This document shows, piece after piece, positions 1 through 7,210 of a stretch of DNA of 7,210 nt. The stretch covers positions 1 through 7,210 of the forward strand of contig CALBSU010000693.1 in the NCBI GenBank assembly GCA_937967285.1, written 5' to 3'. Both the position numbers and the translations under genes were made by a program. A model generated the notes under the pieces. That model ran no database searches and had not been told where the DNA came from. It was given only the letters and a program-made list of their open reading frames with translations. Source of the DNA: an uncultured Acidobacteriota bacterium. GTDB lineage: Bacteria; Acidobacteriota; Blastocatellia; RBC074. How positions within the stretch are numbered: the first letter of the stretch is position 1; each line of letters starts with the position of its first letter.

Positions 1-120
1 ACGTTAATAACATCAACTATTCCCTTGAACTTCTAGGATTTACCTCAGGCAAACAACTTTCTGTGGATTGATAATCGAGGATACTTGGGATATGATTTCG
101 CTGTTCCAAACTGAAATAAC

Positions 121-1458
121 ATGCAAGTAAGAGAATCCGATAGATTGATGGCGGAGCAGAGTCTGAGCCAGCATGAGAGCCGGGAGGCATTGGCGCGCGT
201 CCTGGCCAGCAAGTATTTCGTCAACGCGCCGATGAAGCAGAAGTTTCTGACCACGATCTGCGAATTTCAGCTTTCCGGGCGCGGAGAAGACCTGAATGAA
301 TTTCTGATCGGGCATGAGGTATTCGGTCGGGACGACACCTACAATCCTGCGACCGATCCGATAGTCAGGGTGAGCGCGCACGGGGTTAGGTACAAGCTTG
401 AGAGCTATTACCAGAAAGAGGGCGCGGGGGACAGGATCAGGATCGAGCTGCCGCCCGGGAAGTATGCTCCGAGATTCGTCAGGAACAATATCGACCTGAC
501 GGAGATCGGTATCGAGGAAACGGAAGGGACAGCGGATCAGGATCTGTCGACGTCCCCTGGAAACGGGCTTTCGAGACTGCAGAATCTCTGGCCGTGGGCG
601 CTGATACTGATATTGCTGGTAGCGGTAGCTTTATTGGGATATTCGAATTATCGTTATCGGACTGCGGGGCAGATCGGCGAAGTCGATGATGTTGTCCAGG
701 GGTACTGGGAGGGTCTGCTGGCAAACGGTTCTCCGACGCTGGTGGTCTTGAGCAACCCGGCGGTCTTCCGGTTCGTCAATGCAGCCGATCCTGAAACCAT
801 CGTACAGAAAGCCATCCCGTTGAATCAGGAGCAGAATGCCGAGATCTCAGCCCGGTTGAGGAACAAGAACCTGCTGAGGATCGCGACGACCTCCCGGCTG
901 ACGCTGACATCCAATATATATACCGGGCTGGGCGAGGCGCTCGGCCTGTCGAATCTGACAGGCGTCTTCACAATGATCGGTCGTGAAATGCAGGTCAAGC
1001 AGAGCCGGACGGTGAGCGCGGAGGATCTCAAGAACCACAACGTCATCATTCTCGGAACGATCTGGGTCAACGACTGGTCGGCGAAACTGCCTCTCTCCGA
1101 GGATTTCGTGTACACCGATTCGGTCACGATTCGCAACCTGAATCCGAAACCGGGAGAGGCGGTGGATTACAAGGCGAGATTCGACTCGCAGACGGGCGAG
1201 ATCATCGAGGACTACGCGATGATAACACTGGGCAGAAACATCTCAGGGAATGAATGGTTCATGCTGGTCGGCGGCCTGCACAGCGAGGGCACGGCGGCCG
1301 CGGCCGAATACCTCACCAAACCGTATCACCTCAGGAAACTTAACCAACTGCTCTCAAGTGAGGGCAATCCGAAATACTATCAGGCGCTCCTGAAGGTCGG
1401 AGTCGAGAACGCCATTCCGACGACGATCGACCTCGTCACGATCCATCAGTTGAAATAA
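121..1458 (+). CDS. Single-pass membrane protein with acidobacterial-type winged-helix-like N-terminal domain
   Basis: The 445-residue product has three parts. Residues about 15-120 form a compact soluble domain with FLIGHEVFGRDDTYNP near 61-76, DPIVRV at 79-84 and a VRYKLESYY segment at 89-97, ending in RIELPPGKYAP. This pattern is familiar from many acidobacterial proteins in which it precedes a transmembrane helix and a variable output or sensor domain, and it is often called winged-helix-like. Residues about 156-175 (WPWALILILLVAVALLG) are one strong membrane segment followed by a basic stretch (NYRYR). The remaining 265 residues should be extracytoplasmic if the N-terminus is inside; I recognise no family there. 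A signal-transducing or gene-regulatory role is inference only. The start is uncertain: ATG 121 has no visible Shine-Dalgarno, and ATG 148 (MAEQSLSQ) has only a weak, distant AAGAGA and is equally plausible. The gene converges on the acyl-CoA dehydrogenase gene, and its stop touches a repeat arm. Confidence 0.85.
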   Translation: MQVRESDRLMAEQSLSQHESREALARVLASKYFVNAPMKQKFLTTICEFQLSGRGEDLNEFLIGHEVFGRDDTYNPATDPIVRVSAHGVRYKLESYYQKEGAGDRIRIELPPGKYAPRFVRNNIDLTEIGIEETEGTADQDLSTSPGNGLSRLQNLWPWALILILLVAVALLGYSNYRYRTAGQIGEVDDVVQGYWEGLLANGSPTLVVLSNPAVFRFVNAADPETIVQKAIPLNQEQNAEISARLRNKNLLRIATTSRLTLTSNIYTGLGEALGLSNLTGVFTMIGREMQVKQSRTVSAEDLKNHNVIILGTIWVNDWSAKLPLSEDFVYTDSVTIRNLNPKPGEAVDYKARFDSQTGEIIEDYAMITLGRNISGNEWFMLVGGLHSEGTAAAAEYLTKPYHLRKLNQLLSSEGNPKYYQALLKVGVENAIPTTIDLVTIHQLK

Positions 1459-1547
1459 CAGTTTCCAGTTGCCAGTTTCCAGTCCCATCAACACAAATCC
1501 CTTTTAACTACAATCAGGACAATACTGGAAACTGGAAACTGGAAACT
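1459..1547. repeat. Inverted pair of heptamer arrays (CAGTTTC / GAAACTG) between convergent genes
   Basis: The left arm (1459-1483) is three 7-bp units, CAGTTTC, CAGTTGC, CAGTTTC, plus CAGT. The right arm (1524-1547) is ACTGGAA three times plus ACT. The arms pair over 24 bp with a single mismatch (the GTTGC unit) around an A/C-rich 40-nt core. The left arm begins at the base after the TAA stop of the plus-strand gene, and the right arm ends at the base before the TAA stop of the acyl-CoA dehydrogenase, so the element fills the whole gap. A transcript from either side could fold into a long hairpin, so it may act as a bidirectional terminator or 3'-end stabiliser. There is no long U-tract, so that role is only inferred. 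Confidence 0.9.
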
Positions 1548-2750
<1,203 letters not shown>

Positions 2751-2759
2751 AAGAACATG

Positions 2760-2764
2760 CCTCC
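2760..2764 (-). promoter_or_regulatory. Ribosome binding site of the acyl-CoA dehydrogenase gene
   Basis: On the minus strand GGAGG lies 9 nt before the ATG at 2750. It sits between the start codon and the nearest repeat arm (from 2771), so the repeat leaves the initiation region free. Confidence 0.75.
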
Positions 2765-2770
2765 AGGTCG

Positions 2771-4416
<1,646 letters not shown>

Positions 4417-4422
4417 AAGTTT

Positions 4423-4524
4423 GGAGTTCCGCATGGAATACCGTTTGGAGTACCGCATTTATGCGGGTAGTTTTTCAGATCAAGAACCCGCATAAATGCG
4501 GTACTCCAACCGGTACTCCGTGCG
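4423..4524. repeat. 12-bp tandem units in an inverted arrangement with a perfect 24-bp stem
   Basis: On the left are three related 12-mers in tandem: GGAGTTCCGCAT (4423-4434), GGAATACCGTTT (4435-4446) and GGAGTACCGCAT (4447-4458). On the right are ATGCGGTACTCC (4496-4507), AACCGGTACTCC (4508-4519) and GTGCG. Positions 4445-4468 and 4486-4509 are exact reverse complements (24 bp, 17-nt loop), and outer units extend the pairing with about one mismatch per four to six bases. Each arm also holds its own small palindrome, CCGCATTTATGCGG or CCGCATAAATGCGG, so two small hairpins could compete with one large one. It lies between the NIPSNAP-like gene stop and the ThDP enzyme start, 6 nt upstream of the latter, so folding could affect its translation. 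Confidence 0.92.
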
Positions 4525-4533
4525 TTTTACACA

Positions 4534-4986
4534 CTATTTCACCGGCGCATAGTCGGTGGCTTTCATGATGACCGACTCGACCTTCTCGGTCAGACGGCCG
4601 TTCTTCTCGCTCTCCTTGCGGGCCGCCTGCCATTCCGGGTCGGCGCCGAAAGCTCGCCACGCCTTGTCGCGGGCCTCGCGGCTCGGGAATGCCATCACGT
4701 AGACAAGCGTGTTTTCCGATCCCTTGTCCTTGTCGGTCGGGCCCCAGAATCCGACGACCTCCATCCCATGTTTTTTGAATATCTTCATGGTGTGGTTGCG
4801 AAACCGCGCGTGGAGTTCCTCGAGTTTGCCGGGCGCGGCAACGTAGGTGCGAAGCTCGAAGATGCGGGAATCGCCCGCCAGCGACGGGCTCGGCGCTTCG
4901 ACCGGCGGCGGGTTCTGGGCGGAGGCGATGATCCCGAAAGTCAGGAAGATCATGGCGAAAAGCAGGGTTTTGATTGGCATTTTCAC
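4534..4986 (-). CDS. Exported NIPSNAP-family protein
   Basis: The 150-residue product starts with a clear signal peptide: basic MKMPIK, a hydrophobic core [14 protein letters not shown], and a likely cleavage site ASA|Q after residue 23. A proline-rich linker follows ([11 protein letters not shown]). From about residue 42 the sequence is NIPSNAP-like, with [20 protein letters not shown] (43-62), [14 protein letters not shown] (70-83) and a final W-containing stretch [12 protein letters not shown], a small ferredoxin-like alpha/beta fold. The family's biochemical activity is largely undefined, so none is assigned. The start is GTG at 4986, because AAGGAG lies 8 nt upstream; the ATG two codons later would be 14 nt away. 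Only 23 nt separate it from the SDR stop, so it is surely co-transcribed with the SDR. Periplasmic or surface location in an otherwise cytoplasmic acyl-CoA operon is unusual. Confidence 0.88.
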   Translation of the reverse strand: MKMPIKTLLFAMIFLTFGIIASAQNPPPVEAPSPSLAGDSRIFELRTYVAAPGKLEELHARFRNHTMKIFKKHGMEVVGFWGPTDKDKGSENTLVYVMAFPSREARDKAWRAFGADPEWQAARKESEKNGRLTEKVESVIMKATDYAPVK

Positions 4987-4994
4987 GATCAGGG

Positions 4995-5000
4995 CTCCTT
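4995..5000 (-). promoter_or_regulatory. Ribosome binding site that selects the GTG start of the NIPSNAP-like gene
   Basis: AAGGAG on the minus strand lies 8 nt before GTG 4986 and 14 nt before the next in-frame ATG (4980). The spacing favours the GTG codon as the true start. Confidence 0.7.
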
Positions 5001-5009
5001 TAATGGTAA

Positions 5010-5771
5010 CTATTTCGGCGGCATGCGAAGCGCTCCATCAAGCCGGATGACTTCGCCGTTGAGCATTGCATTTTCGATGATGTGGCAGGCGAGGGCTGCG
5101 TATTCCGACGGATCGCCGAGACGGGACGGAAACGGAACCTGGGCGCCGAGGACCTTCTTGACATCCTCGGGAAGCCCGGCCAGAAGCGGTGTGTCGAAGA
5201 GGCCCGGCGCGATGGTCACGACGCGGATGCCCGTGCGTGCAAGATCGCGCGCGATTGGCAGCGTCATGCCGACGATGCCGCCCTTCGAGGCGGAGTAGGC
5301 GGCCTGCCCGATCTGTCCGTCGAAAGCGGCGATCGAGGCGGTGTTTATGATCACTCCGCGTTCGCCTCCATCGTTCGGCTCCTGACCGGACATCCGGGCC
5401 GCAGCCAGCCGGATGACGTTGAATGTTCCGATCAGATTGACCTCGATGACTTTTTTAAAGGATGCGAGCGAATGCGGGCCGTCCTTGCCGACCGTCTTTT
5501 CGGCTACTCCGATGCCGGCGCAGTTGATTGCGCCGTTGAGCGCTCCGAATTCGGCGACGGCTAAATCGACCGCGGCCTGAACCGCAGTCTCATCCGTGAC
5601 ATTTGTCTGGATGAAGCGGCCTCCGGTTTCGGCAGCCAGTGCCTCGCCCGTATCCTTATTAATATCCGCGATCACGACATTGGCGCCCGCCGATGCCAGT
5701 GCGCGGACGGTGGCGGCTCCGAGCCCGGATCCTCCGCCGGAGACCAGGAAGGTGTTGTTCTTGATCTGCAT
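5010..5771 (-). CDS. Short-chain dehydrogenase, type II 3-hydroxyacyl-CoA dehydrogenase (HSD17B10-like)
   Basis: The 253-residue protein is a classical SDR that oxidises 3-hydroxyacyl-CoA to 3-ketoacyl-CoA with NAD+. The nucleotide motif is SGGGSGLG (11-18), and Asp36 after the second strand points to NAD rather than NADP. NCAG (83-86) stands for NNAG. The catalytic tetrad is Asn112, Ser146, Tyr159 and Lys163 (YSASK), with PG at 189-190. The stretch from [16 protein letters not shown] through [14 protein letters not shown] to [13 protein letters not shown] closely follows human HSD17B10 as I remember it. That enzyme acts on short and 2-methyl-branched 3-hydroxyacyl-CoA in isoleucine and fatty-acid breakdown. 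The start ATG 5771 has a moderate purine-rich GAGAGA upstream. It lies 76 nt after the thiolase gene and 23 nt before the NIPSNAP-like gene, which fits the last two steps of beta-oxidation. Confidence 0.95.
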   Translation of the reverse strand: MQIKNNTFLVSGGGSGLGAATVRALASAGANVVIADINKDTGEALAAETGGRFIQTNVTDETAVQAAVDLAVAEFGALNGAINCAGIGVAEKTVGKDGPHSLASFKKVIEVNLIGTFNVIRLAAARMSGQEPNDGGERGVIINTASIAAFDGQIGQAAYSASKGGIVGMTLPIARDLARTGIRVVTIAPGLFDTPLLAGLPEDVKKVLGAQVPFPSRLGDPSEYAALACHIIENAMLNGEVIRLDGALRMPPK

Positions 5772-5822
5772 TTTGATCTCTCACAGATTGGCATGATTTC
5801 AATGCGCCCGATATGACCGGCC

Positions 5823-5847
5823 GCACTTTATACTTTCTACTTTCTAC
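5823..5847. repeat. Solitary GTAGAAA heptamer arm after the thiolase stop
   Basis: Read on the minus strand, the thiolase TAA is followed without a gap by GTAGAAA, GTAGAAA and a variant GTATAAA, then G. It is the same unit as in the inverted element 2771-2873, about 3 kb away, but I find no inverted partner in the remaining 51 nt before the SDR start. It may be a lone or decayed half-element. Confidence 0.85.
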
Positions 5848-7008
<1,161 letters not shown>

Positions 7009-7013
7009 GGATT

Positions 7014-7019
7014 CTCCTT
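7014..7019 (-). promoter_or_regulatory. Ribosome binding site of the thiolase gene
   Basis: AAGGAG on the minus strand, 5 nt before the ATG at 7008. It lies just outside the degenerate heptamer arm that begins at 7024. Confidence 0.75.
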
Positions 7020-7023
7020 AGTT

Positions 7024-7210
<187 letters not shown>

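Noticed and set aside
25..75. Promoter-like TTGAAC (25-30) and GATAAT (70-75) before the membrane protein gene
   Set aside because: They are about 39 nt apart, far from the usual 17, and neither has a proper partner.

Overview
The window looks like a chromosomal piece of a moderately GC-rich, free-living heterotrophic bacterium, most likely an Acidobacteriota member. The phylum guess rests on the gene at 121-1458. Its N-terminal domain, with the signature FGRD..YNP..DPIVRV...VR.KL..YY, is one I associate with the large sets of 'winged-helix-like domain plus one membrane helix' proteins in acidobacterial genomes. Short tandem repeats between genes agree with that guess. No phylogenetic marker is present, so it stays an inference.

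Layout: one plus-strand gene (121-1458) encodes a single-pass membrane protein with a cytoplasmic DNA-binding-like domain and an uncharacterised extracytoplasmic domain. It converges on five minus-strand genes that read right to left: thiolase (7008-5848), an HSD17B10-type short-chain dehydrogenase (5771-5010), an exported NIPSNAP-like protein (4986-4534), a thiamine-diphosphate enzyme of the acetolactate synthase large-subunit type (4416-2869) and an acyl-CoA dehydrogenase (2750-1548). All five point the same way, with gaps of 23 to 118 nt, so they are probably a co-transcribed acyl-CoA catabolic cluster. The dehydrogenase makes an enoyl-CoA, the SDR oxidises the 3-hydroxyacyl-CoA and the thiolase cleaves the 3-ketoacyl-CoA. 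The enoyl-CoA hydratase is not in the window. The ThDP enzyme could feed 2-oxo acid or 2-hydroxyacyl carbon into the route, but its substrate cannot be read from sequence.

The least ordinary part is between the genes. Three gaps hold a pair of inverted arms, each arm a tandem array of 7-bp units: GAAACTG at 1459-1547, GAAAGTA at 2771-2873 and GGCAGTA at 7024-7210 (running off the window). A lone GAAAGTA arm lies at 5823-5847. The three units fit one consensus, GRMASTR, although the array sequences differ. The arms surround unrelated cores of about 40-65 nt, and they touch or contain the stop codons of four genes. A fourth gap (4423-4524) has the same design with 12-bp units and a perfect 24-bp inverted repeat. 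I saw no tRNA, rRNA, CRISPR array, transposase or phage gene.
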